A DNA stretch of 8,480 nt from CAXDRM01 sp963991775. Lineage in GTDB: Bacteria; Pseudomonadota; Alphaproteobacteria; Rickettsiales; JABIRX01. Position numbers and translations under genes: made by a program. The notes under the pieces are model-generated. The model saw only the letters and a list, made by a program, of their open reading frames with translations. It was not told the origin of the DNA and searched no databases. The stretch is from positions 1 to 8,480 of the forward strand of contig CAXDRM010000063.1 of NCBI GenBank assembly GCA_963991775.1. Direction: 5' to 3'. This document shows positions 1 to 6,922 of this stretch, piece by piece; the stretch's first letter is position 1; each line of letters opens with the position of its first letter.

Positions 1-279
1 AACACCTGGTAAGTCTTTTACACGACCACCTCTGATTAATACCACTGAGTGCTCTTGTAGATTGTGACCTTCACCTGGAATATATGCAATAACTTCATAT
101 TTATTTGTAAGTCTAACTCTGGCAACTTTTCTAAGAGCCGAGTTCGGTTTTTTTGGAGTAGTAGTATATACTCTAACGCAAACTCCTCTTTTTTGTGAGC
201 AAGAAGAGAGAGCCGGTGAGTTAGTTTTGTTAAAAACTTTTTTCCTTGGCTTTCTAACCAATTGATTAATTGTAGGCAT
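1..279 (-). CDS. rpsL: 30S ribosomal protein S12, 5' part (partial)
   Basis: S12 sits at the decoding centre of the 30S subunit and influences translational accuracy. The 93 residues visible on the minus strand begin MPTINQLVRKPRKK and contain the S12 signatures QKRGVC (29-34), TTTPKKPNSALRK (39-51), GEGHNLQEHS (69-78) and GGRVKDLPGV (84-93), so identity is almost certain. The C-terminal ~30 residues lie beyond the left edge. Lys43 and Lys88, positions where changes give streptomycin resistance in E. coli, have the wild-type residue, as does Asp89, the site methylthiolated in many bacteria. The ATG at 277-279 gives the family's usual N-terminus. I see no Shine-Dalgarno sequence. A separate promoter lies just upstream, and the gene follows pccA on the same strand after 103 bases. 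In most bacteria rpsG and fusA would follow, but that part is outside the window. Confidence 0.97.
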   Translation of the reverse strand, partial: MPTINQLVRKPRKKVFNKTNSPALSSCSQKRGVCVRVYTTTPKKPNSALRKVARVRLTNKYEVIAYIPGEGHNLQEHSVVLIRGGRVKDLPGV

Positions 280-310
280 ATATTCTAAATTAAATTTATG
301 AAGAGTTGAG

Positions 311-338
311 AAAATAGCGGTTTTCTTTTTGTCGTCAA
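311..338 (-). promoter_or_regulatory. Sigma-70-type promoter for rpsL
   Basis: Read on the minus strand, a -35 box TTGACG (333-338) and a -10 box TATTTT (311-316) are separated by exactly 16 bases. Transcription would start near position 304 and leave a leader of about 25 bases before the rpsL ATG. I see no terminator hairpin between the pccA stop (383) and this promoter, so read-through from pccBA is also possible. This is a consensus match by eye only. Confidence 0.6.
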
Positions 339-382
339 CATTTATTTTTACTATAGCGAGGATTTAGATTAAGGATTTGCTC

Positions 383-2383
383 TTAACTTTCATATTCAAT
401 CAGAATCTGATCAGATTGAACATTATCGCCCACTTTGACATTTACCGCTTTAATTTCTGTATCCAGTTCGGCAACTAAAGAATTTTCCATCTTCATCGCC
501 TCTAGGATAACTAGCTCACTACCTGCCTTTATCTTTTCTCCTGGCTTAACTTTTACAGCAACAACTTTACCAGAAATTGGTGCAAGTAAAGCACTATGAT
601 CAAGATCATCTTCTAATTCAGGCATATATTGCATCAACTCAGCCACACGCGGAGAGACTACTAAAGCTTTTACAAAGCCACCCTGATAGTTAAATTCATA
701 AGCATTACTATTAGCTAGTTTTTTGAATCTCACCGAAATTGGCGAACCATCAATATTAGCTTTAAATAAAGGTAAACCAACATGCCAACCTAATTGATCA
801 ATAATTACTTTTTTACCTTGCAAGAATAACTCAAAGCGATCTTCTTCTACAGAATCAATTTCTACAACATAGTGAGCATTTTTAATACATACTGCCCATC
901 TAGTATTAATCTCTTTAGGTCGTACTGGATTCTTACCAGCAACCTCACCTAATCTCTGCGCTTCTAACCATCTAATAATTACTGCAATATAAATAATTGG
1001 TGCATAATCGCTTGAAGCAATTTCTTGGTCCTTATAACCATCTGGATATTCTTCACTAATATAGTTGGTAGATAATTCAGCTGAGGCAAATCTTTTACTG
1101 TGAAAGATATTTTGCAAGAAGCTGATATTAGTTGAAATGCCTTGAATCACATATTCGCCCAAAGCTCTCTGCATATATTTAATGGCAGCTTTACGATTCT
1201 TGCCATAGCTGCATAATTTAGCTACCATCGAATCATAGAACATACTTACTTCACCACCATCATAAATGCCGCTATCTACTCTGATATGCTTGTCTGATTC
1301 TGGCTCTTGATATCTAACTATTCTGCCACTTGATGGTAAAAAGCCACGCGCTGGATCCTCAGCATAGATTCTTGATTCCATCGCCCAGCCATTAAGCTTA
1401 ACATCACTTTGCTGCATTGGTAATTTCTCACCAGCCGCAATATTGATCATTTGCTCTACTAAATCATAACCAGTGATTAATTCTGTTACTGGATGCTCTA
1501 CCTGCAATCTAGTATTCATTTCAAGAAAGTAGAAATTTCTTTCTTGATCAGCAATATATTCGATAGTACCAGCAGAATAATAGCCCACCTTCATCGCCAA
1601 ATTTTTACTTTGACGATACATTTCTTGTCTAACCTCTTCAGTTAAAAAGGCACTTGGCGCTTCTTCAATTACTTTTTGATTATAACGCTGTATCGAACAT
1701 TCACGTTCACCCAAACACACCACATTACCATGCTGATCAGCTAAAACCTGAATCTCAATATGTCTGGGCTGCTCGATGAATTTTTCGATAAAGATACGAT
1801 CATCACCAAAATTATTTTGTGCTTCTTGCTTAGCAGATGCAAAAGCCTCAGCTACTTCTTGCTGCTTTTTAACGATACGCATACCACGGCCACCACCACC
1901 AGCAGCTGCTTTAACCATTACTGGGTAGCCAATTGAATCTGCAATTTTAATCGCTTCATCCGCATCAGCAATAGTGCCCATATAACCTGGCACAGTATTA
2001 ACTCCTGCTTCTTGCGCAATTTTTTTAGAAACAATTTTATCACCCATTGATTTAATGGCATGAATATCTGGACCAATAAATTTAACGCCGATTTTTTTAA
2101 GCTCTTCAGCAAATTTTGCATTTTCAGATAAAAAACCATAACCAGGATGGACTGCATCAGCACCTGATTCTTTGATAACCTCAATAATTTTTGCGATATT
2201 TAAATAGCTTAAATTAGATGGGGCCAAACCAATATAGTAAGCCTCATCAGCCATTTGTACTGCCAAAGAATTTGCATCAGCCTCAGAATAAATAGCAACT
2301 GATTTTATCCCTAATTTACGCGCAGTTTTAATTACTCTTACTGCAATTTCTCCTCGATTGGCGATTAAAATCTTTTTTATCAT
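383..2383 (-). CDS. pccA: Propionyl-CoA carboxylase alpha subunit (biotin carboxylase + biotin carrier)
   Basis: This subunit carboxylates its own biotin using ATP and bicarbonate, then offers carboxybiotin to PccB, which makes (S)-methylmalonyl-CoA from propionyl-CoA in the cytoplasm. Domains in order: biotin carboxylase N-domain (about 1-113), ATP-grasp (114-320) with glycine loop GGGGRGMR (162-169), biotin carboxylase C-domain (about 335-445), the PCC-type linker/BT domain (about 460-590) and the biotinyl domain (about 595-666). Biotin carboxylase residues match E. coli AccC: Lys116, Lys158, Lys237, Glu275, Glu288, Asn290, Arg292, Glu296 and Arg338. The biotin site is EAMKM with Lys631, 35 residues from the C-terminus as usual. 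At 666 residues it has normal length and is intact. The gene starts 10 bases after the pccB stop, so the two are surely co-transcribed. No Shine-Dalgarno is evident. Tyr234 stands where I expect Arg. The fused biotinyl domain and BT region favour PCC over acetyl-CoA carboxylase. Confidence 0.95.
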   Translation of the reverse strand: MIKKILIANRGEIAVRVIKTARKLGIKSVAIYSEADANSLAVQMADEAYYIGLAPSNLSYLNIAKIIEVIKESGADAVHPGYGFLSENAKFAEELKKIGVKFIGPDIHAIKSMGDKIVSKKIAQEAGVNTVPGYMGTIADADEAIKIADSIGYPVMVKAAAGGGGRGMRIVKKQQEVAEAFASAKQEAQNNFGDDRIFIEKFIEQPRHIEIQVLADQHGNVVCLGERECSIQRYNQKVIEEAPSAFLTEEVRQEMYRQSKNLAMKVGYYSAGTIEYIADQERNFYFLEMNTRLQVEHPVTELITGYDLVEQMINIAAGEKLPMQQSDVKLNGWAMESRIYAEDPARGFLPSSGRIVRYQEPESDKHIRVDSGIYDGGEVSMFYDSMVAKLCSYGKNRKAAIKYMQRALGEYVIQGISTNISFLQNIFHSKRFASAELSTNYISEEYPDGYKDQEIASSDYAPIIYIAVIIRWLEAQRLGEVAGKNPVRPKEINTRWAVCIKNAHYVVEIDSVEEDRFELFLQGKKVIIDQLGWHVGLPLFKANIDGSPISVRFKKLANSNAYEFNYQGGFVKALVVSPRVAELMQYMPELEDDLDHSALLAPISGKVVAVKVKPGEKIKAGSELVILEAMKMENSLVAELDTEIKAVNVKVGDNVQSDQILIEYES

Positions 2384-2393
2384 AATTCAAAAA

Positions 2394-3935
2394 TTAAAGT
2401 GGTAAATTATCATGTTTCTTCCAAGGCGTATCAATCTTTTTATTATATAATACTTGCAAAGAGCGAATGATTCTAGAACGGGTATTTTGTGGTCTGATTA
2501 CCTCATCAATGTAACCACGTGCTGCTGCCACAAATGGGCTAGCAAATTGCTCTTTATATTCAGTAGCATGCTTATCCATTTTTTTGGCATTGCCAGCATC
2601 TTTACGATGTAAAATTTCTACAGCACCTTTTGGACCCATCACAGCAATTTCTGCATTAGCCCAAGCGTAATTTACATCACCACATAAATGTTTTGAATTC
2701 ATCACAATATAAGCTCCTCCATAGGCTTTTCTAGTGATTACGGTAATTTTAGGCACAGTTGCTTCTGCATAAGCATAAAGTAATTTAGCACCATGTTTAA
2801 TGATGCCATTATGCTCTTGGGCAACTCCTGGTAAAAAGCCTGGTACATCCACAAAAGAAATTAAAGGAATATTAAACGCATCACAAAATCTGATAAATCT
2901 TGCTGCTTTAGTTGAAGCATTTATATCTAAACAACCTGCTAAATGCATTGGATTATTCGCTACAAAACCTACTGTGCGACCATCTAGGCGACCAAAACCA
3001 GTAATAATATTTTTGGCATAATCAGGTTTTAATTCGAAGAATTCATCATTATCAACCACACGTTCGATTAATTCATGCATATCATAAGAACGATTCGGAT
3101 TATCCGGCACCAAAGTATTTAGAGCTGGATCAATTCTATCGATTGAATCTGTATTAGTAATAGTTGGAATTTTTGCCTGATTAGAACTTGGTAAGAAATT
3201 TACAAATTCACGTAATTTAAGTAAGGCTTCCACATCATTAGGAAATTGTACATCCGAAACACCTGAAACTGCATTATGCACCTTAGCACCACCTAATTCA
3301 GCTTGCGTTACTTCTTCATGGGTTACAGTTTTTACTACATCTGGACCAGTTACAAACATATAAGATGCTTTACCAGACATCATAATAAAATCAGTTAAAG
3401 CTGGTGAATATACAGCTCCACCGGCACAAGGTCCCATAATCATTGAGATTTGTGGAATCACACCAGAAGCTCTAACATTTCTTTGAAAAATTTCCCCATA
3501 GCCCGAAAGTGAATCAACACCTTCTTGAATTCTTGCTCCACCAGAATCATTGATACCAATTACTGGCGCACCAACTTGCAGTGCTTTATCTAGGATGTTA
3601 CAAATTTTACGCGCATTAGTTTCACTTAAAGATCCACCTAGCACAGTAAAATCCTGACTATAAACAAATACTAAACGGCCATTGATAGTTCCTTGCCCAG
3701 TAATCACACCATCACCTGGCACTTTGTTATCTTCCATACCAAAATTGGAACAGCGATGTTCTACATAAAGACCATATTCTTCAAATGAGGAAGGATCGAG
3801 TAAGATTTCTAACCTTTCGCGAGCGGTTAATTTACCTTTAGCATGTTGCGCTTCAATACGTTTAGTACCACCTCCAGATCGAGCCTGGCTACGTTTTTTA
3901 GCTAAAATACTAACAATTGCAGATTGTGAATTCAT
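2394..3935 (-). CDS. pccB: Propionyl-CoA carboxylase beta subunit (carboxyltransferase)
   Basis: PccB transfers the carboxyl group from biotin on PccA to the acyl-CoA; the holoenzyme in this family is normally alpha6-beta6. The 513-residue protein has both crotonase-fold halves. The N-half carries the typical KRIEAQHAKGKLTARERLE entry (25-43), SGGARIQEG (131-139) and GPCAGGAVYSPALTDF (168-183). The C-half carries GCLDINAS (334-341), DVPGFLPG (363-370) and KAYGGAY (403-409). The glycine pairs that form the oxyanion holes are present. The C-terminus PWKKHDNLPL closely resembles mitochondrial PCCB. The start ATG (3933-3935) gives normal length. It is the first gene of a pccB-pccA unit with a good promoter upstream. 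One oddity is Ile410 directly after GGAY, where PccB enzymes usually have Asp; this position controls acyl-CoA choice in Streptomyces enzymes, so the true substrate range may be wider than propionyl-CoA. Confidence 0.94.
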   Translation of the reverse strand: MNSQSAIVSILAKKRSQARSGGGTKRIEAQHAKGKLTARERLEILLDPSSFEEYGLYVEHRCSNFGMEDNKVPGDGVITGQGTINGRLVFVYSQDFTVLGGSLSETNARKICNILDKALQVGAPVIGINDSGGARIQEGVDSLSGYGEIFQRNVRASGVIPQISMIMGPCAGGAVYSPALTDFIMMSGKASYMFVTGPDVVKTVTHEEVTQAELGGAKVHNAVSGVSDVQFPNDVEALLKLREFVNFLPSSNQAKIPTITNTDSIDRIDPALNTLVPDNPNRSYDMHELIERVVDNDEFFELKPDYAKNIITGFGRLDGRTVGFVANNPMHLAGCLDINASTKAARFIRFCDAFNIPLISFVDVPGFLPGVAQEHNGIIKHGAKLLYAYAEATVPKITVITRKAYGGAYIVMNSKHLCGDVNYAWANAEIAVMGPKGAVEILHRKDAGNAKKMDKHATEYKEQFASPFVAAARGYIDEVIRPQNTRSRIIRSLQVLYNKKIDTPWKKHDNLPL

Positions 3936-3961
3936 AGATTTATCAAAAATTTTGTAGAGTT

Positions 3962-3990
3962 TTTCTATAAGAAATATACCTCGCTGTCAA
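3962..3990 (-). promoter_or_regulatory. Sigma-70-type promoter for pccB-pccA
   Basis: On the minus strand a perfect -35 box TTGACA (3985-3990) is followed after 17 bases by TAGAAA (3962-3967); TATAGA with a 15-base spacer overlaps it as an alternative -10. Transcription would begin near 3955, giving a leader of about 20 bases. The perfect -35 and correct position in front of the first gene support it; the -10 is weak. Confidence 0.55.
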
Positions 3991-4001
3991 ATTTAAACTT
4001 G

Positions 4002-4032
4002 GTACTGAGTAGAATCGCATGGATTCATCTCA
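4002..4032. repeat. Intergenic hairpin repeat, copy 1
   Basis: The motif GTACTGAGTAGAA (4002-4014) matches 12 of 13 bases at 8422-8434. It leads into a hairpin: GAATC (4012-4016), loop GCATG, GATTC (4022-4026), with outer arms TGAG (4006-4009) and CTCA (4029-4032) separated from the inner stem by a 2x2 internal loop. It lies between the divergent pccB and transporter genes, upstream of the pccB -35 box. It could be a remnant of a small palindromic repeat family; function is unknown. Confidence 0.5.
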
Positions 4033-4036
4033 TATT

Positions 4037-4062
4037 AAAACAAAAAAGCTTTACTTTGTTTT
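4037..4062. promoter_or_regulatory. A+T-rich inverted repeat in divergent region
   Basis: AAAACAAA (4037-4044) and TTTGTTTT (4055-4062) are perfect inverted repeats around a 10-base centre that itself contains the palindrome AAAGCTTT (4045-4052). The dyad lies 40 bases before the transporter start and could be an operator or a weak hairpin. I could not find a convincing promoter for the transporter; TTTACT at 4050-4055, inside this dyad, is the best -35 candidate but its -10 is poor. Confidence 0.3.
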
Positions 4063-4101
4063 GAAAAAAAACTAATTATGGCCTCCGCTAAATAGCAAAA
4101 T

Positions 4102-5961
4102 ATGATAGAAGCAAATTCTCTCTTTATAACAAAATTTATCTCTTTTCATACCTGGTTTGTCTTAGGGCTAATCGTGGCTGCGATGATCTCTTACTCAATG
4201 GAGAAAATTTCACTCGAGCTAACTTCGCTTTTTACCTTAACTAGCTTGATGCTGTTTTTTCATTTTTTTCCTTTAGCAGATGCCGGAGGCAAAATAGTAT
4301 TAGGACCTGAAGAAATCTTGCTCGGCTTTGCCAACCCAGCTCTCATTACCATTGTCTCGCTGCTGATTATCGGTCAGGCCGTGATCAAATCAAATGCACT
4401 AAATATCATTCCAAAATTGATTATCAAATTATCTAGTAGCAACGCTAATGTAGCAATTATCGTTTCTTTAGTGACCGTTATCTTAATTAGCGCCTTTTTA
4501 AATAACACGCCAGTAGTGATTATTTTTATTCCAATCATGATGCAGATTGCAAAAAAACTTAATATCTCACCAAGTAAAGTAATGATCCCACTTTCATATG
4601 CAGCAATTTTAGGTGGCATGATTACTTTAATTGGTAGTAGTACTAACCTGTTAGTTTCTGGTACAGTTGAAAATCTTGGCCTGCCCCCAATTGGCTTTTT
4701 CGAATTTATTATACCTGGTGGTATCTTAGCAGTAATTGGTCTTATTTATATTTTTACCATCCTACCAAAAATTTTACCTGATAATGCTAAAGATAAAAAT
4801 GAATATGAAGATAATCGTTCTTTTGCCTCACAAATAATTATCTCCGCAGATTCAGGATTCGCGAAACAGCAATTAATTGAAGGTAGCTTACCGGGTTTTC
4901 CAGATATTACGATCCGCGTGATTGAAAGAGGCGCAGAAGCTATCTTACCTCCATTCCAAGATTGCATGGAATTACAAGAAAATGATATCTTAGCAATTAC
5001 TGGTACTAGAGAAGAAATCTCAAATCTTGTTTATAAGAAACCTGATATCTTTCTAAAAAATATGCATATTGATCAAGAGCAACAATCACAGATTCAAGAT
5101 CTTGAACAAAGTGAAACTAGCATAGCAGAATTAGTAGTATCTCCTGCTTCACGTTTAATTGGACAAACTCTTAAATCATCTGGTTTCTACAATGATTTTC
5201 GTTGCCCTGCTATTGCGATCCAAAGAAAAGGAAGTCTGATCAAAACTAAAATTACGCGCCTTAGAATGGTCGCTGGTGATGTCTTACTTATTTTGGGTGA
5301 TGAAAATCGTTTAGCAGATATCAGAAATAGCAAAGATGTAATTCTTACTAAATGGTCTGCCCAACAAATTAATTCATTAGCGCGCGTGGTTAAAACTATA
5401 GTAGTATTTTCTTTAGTAATCTTCTTAGCTGCTTTTGGTATTGTGCCAATTACAGTTACTTCTTTTTGTGCAGCTGCCCTACTTATCTATTTAAGATGTA
5501 TTAATATTAAACAAGCATATAAAGCTATTGATGCAAATGTTGCTTTAATGATTGTGGCCTCGCTAGCTCTAGGACAAGCCATGCAAGCAACTGGTGGCGC
5601 AGCTCTATTAGCAGATGGCTTTATAAAAATTACTAATGGTCTTTCAGGCGTTGGTATCGCAGCTTTCTTCTTTTTATTCATTGCCATACTTACTAATATT
5701 TTAAGCAACTCGGCAACTGCTGTGTTATTTACCCCAATTGCTGCCAATCTAGCCCTTAAATTAGGTATGGATCCACGTATCTTAATTTATGGTGTAATTT
5801 TTGCAACTAACTGCTCTTTCATTACCCCAATTGGCTATCAAACTAATTTATTGGTAATGTCACCGGGACGTTACAATTTTGGCGATTTTATCAAAGGTGG
5901 CTTGCCACTAGCAATAATACTTTGTATTGCTTACGCCTTCTTAATTAAGTATTATTTCTAA
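4102..5961 (+). CDS. SLC13/DASS-family permease with two RCK_C (TrkA-C) domains
   Basis: This is an inner-membrane ion-coupled anion transporter. The 619 residues show two membrane halves flanking a soluble insert. The first half (about 18-222) contains NNTPVVIIFIP (134-144) and GSSTNLLVSG (178-187). The second half (about 427-617) contains SNSATAVLFTP (535-545) and PIGYQTNLLVMSPG (576-589). These repeated N-T/N-S and TNLLV motifs are the paired substrate/sodium-site loops of the SLC13/ArsB-like fold. The insert holds two RCK_C-like domains, about 241-318 and 339-415, thought to sense ligands. Length and architecture resemble E. coli YfbS. The substrate cannot be read from sequence; di- or tricarboxylates, sulfate or another anion are possible. 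An in-frame TAG at 4093-4095 makes the ATG at 4102 the first possible ATG start. No Shine-Dalgarno is visible. dusB follows one base after the stop, so the two are likely co-transcribed and translationally coupled. Confidence 0.88.
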   Translation: MIEANSLFITKFISFHTWFVLGLIVAAMISYSMEKISLELTSLFTLTSLMLFFHFFPLADAGGKIVLGPEEILLGFANPALITIVSLLIIGQAVIKSNALNIIPKLIIKLSSSNANVAIIVSLVTVILISAFLNNTPVVIIFIPIMMQIAKKLNISPSKVMIPLSYAAILGGMITLIGSSTNLLVSGTVENLGLPPIGFFEFIIPGGILAVIGLIYIFTILPKILPDNAKDKNEYEDNRSFASQIIISADSGFAKQQLIEGSLPGFPDITIRVIERGAEAILPPFQDCMELQENDILAITGTREEISNLVYKKPDIFLKNMHIDQEQQSQIQDLEQSETSIAELVVSPASRLIGQTLKSSGFYNDFRCPAIAIQRKGSLIKTKITRLRMVAGDVLLILGDENRLADIRNSKDVILTKWSAQQINSLARVVKTIVVFSLVIFLAAFGIVPITVTSFCAAALLIYLRCINIKQAYKAIDANVALMIVASLALGQAMQATGGAALLADGFIKITNGLSGVGIAAFFFLFIAILTNILSNSATAVLFTPIAANLALKLGMDPRILIYGVIFATNCSFITPIGYQTNLLVMSPGRYNFGDFIKGGLPLAIILCIAYAFLIKYYF

Positions 5962-5962
5962 G

Positions 5963-6922
5963 ATGATCACCATTGGTAAGCATCAATTAAAATCAAATGT
6001 ATTTTTGGCACCTATGTCAGGTGTTAGTGATTTGCCTTTTCGTAAAATGGTTAAAAAATTTGGTGCAGGCTTAGTTGTTTCGGAAATGATTGCCTCACGT
6101 GCCATGATTATTGAAACTAGACAATCTTTACAAAAATGTAGCTTTGATCAAGATGATTCTATGCCTAATGTGGTGCAACTAGCAGGTTGTGACCCTCAAG
6201 TAATGGCTGAGGCTGCTAAACTTAATCAAGATTTAGGCGCTGATATTATTGATATTAATTTTGGTTGCCCGGTTAAAAAAGTTGTAGGTGGTAATGCCGG
6301 CTCTGCTTTAATGAAGCAACCTGAATTAGCACGTAAAATTTTAGAAAGTACTGTTAATGCTGTTGATATCCCGGTTACTTTGAAAATGCGTATGGGTTGG
6401 GATCATGAACATCTTAATGCCCCAGAACTTGCAAAAATTGCTGAGGATTTAGGCATTAAAATGATCACTATACATGGTCGCACTAGATGCCAAATGTATA
6501 AAGGACAAGCAGATTGGCAATTTATTAAAAAAGTTAAAGCTGCGGTAAATATTCCTGTAATTGCTAATGGTGATATTAAAACCCTAGCAGATGCTAGACA
6601 GGCGCTAAAAGATTCTGACGCAGATGGTATTATGATTGGTCGTGCTGCTTATGGTAAGCCTTGGCTAATAAATGAGATTGCTACTAAATTAGCAAATCAA
6701 GAATTTAATGAACCTAATGCCCTAGAAAAGGGACAAATTATCCGTGAACATATTGCTGATATGGTTGAGCATTATGGCGAGGATTTAGGTGTAAAAATGT
6801 CGCGTAAGCATTTAGGCTGGTATAGTAAAAGCATAGATAATTCTGCGGCATTTCGTAGTACAATTAATATGATGACTAAATATGCTGAAGTTGAGCAAGC
6901 TATCACCGAGTTTTTTAATTAG
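5963..6922 (+). CDS. dusB: tRNA-dihydrouridine synthase (DusB/NifR3 family)
   Basis: This flavoenzyme reduces specific uridines in tRNA to dihydrouridine using FMN and NADPH; E. coli DusB acts on U17. The 319-residue protein matches the family length and keeps the expected TIM-barrel motifs: FLAPMSGVSDLPFRK (14-28) for FMN binding, INFGCPVKKVVGGNAGSALM (98-117) with catalytic Cys102, Lys141 in KMRMGWD, HGRTR (171-175), NGDI (202-205) and IGRAAYGKPWL (225-235) for the FMN phosphate. A C-terminal helical tRNA-binding domain follows (about 250-319). The start codon lies one base after the transporter stop (TAAGATG), which suggests re-initiation by terminating ribosomes. Its last 41 bases overlap the start of the M16 peptidase gene in another frame. 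DusA and DusC are less likely given the NifR3-like motifs and length. Confidence 0.95.
   Translation: MITIGKHQLKSNVFLAPMSGVSDLPFRKMVKKFGAGLVVSEMIASRAMIIETRQSLQKCSFDQDDSMPNVVQLAGCDPQVMAEAAKLNQDLGADIIDINFGCPVKKVVGGNAGSALMKQPELARKILESTVNAVDIPVTLKMRMGWDHEHLNAPELAKIAEDLGIKMITIHGRTRCQMYKGQADWQFIKKVKAAVNIPVIANGDIKTLADARQALKDSDADGIMIGRAAYGKPWLINEIATKLANQEFNEPNALEKGQIIREHIADMVEHYGEDLGVKMSRKHLGWYSKSIDNSAAFRSTINMMTKYAEVEQAITEFFN

Noticed and set aside
359..378. Seven-base direct repeat AGGATTT (359-365 and 372-378) between rpsL and pccA
   Set aside because: Too short to stand out in A+T-rich DNA, and it lies upstream of the rpsL promoter with no clear role.
1918..2184. Open frame of 88 codons on the minus strand inside pccA
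   Set aside because: It is another frame of a clearly coding gene and its translation has low complexity with no recognisable family.
2800..3021. Open frame on the plus strand inside pccB
   Set aside because: It is antisense to a strongly conserved coding region, with no start signal or recognisable protein features.
4374..4619. Hydrophobic open frame antisense to the transporter (others at 4746-4967 and 5487-5747)
   Set aside because: The hydrophobicity mirrors codons of membrane segments on the real strand; there is no independent evidence of expression.
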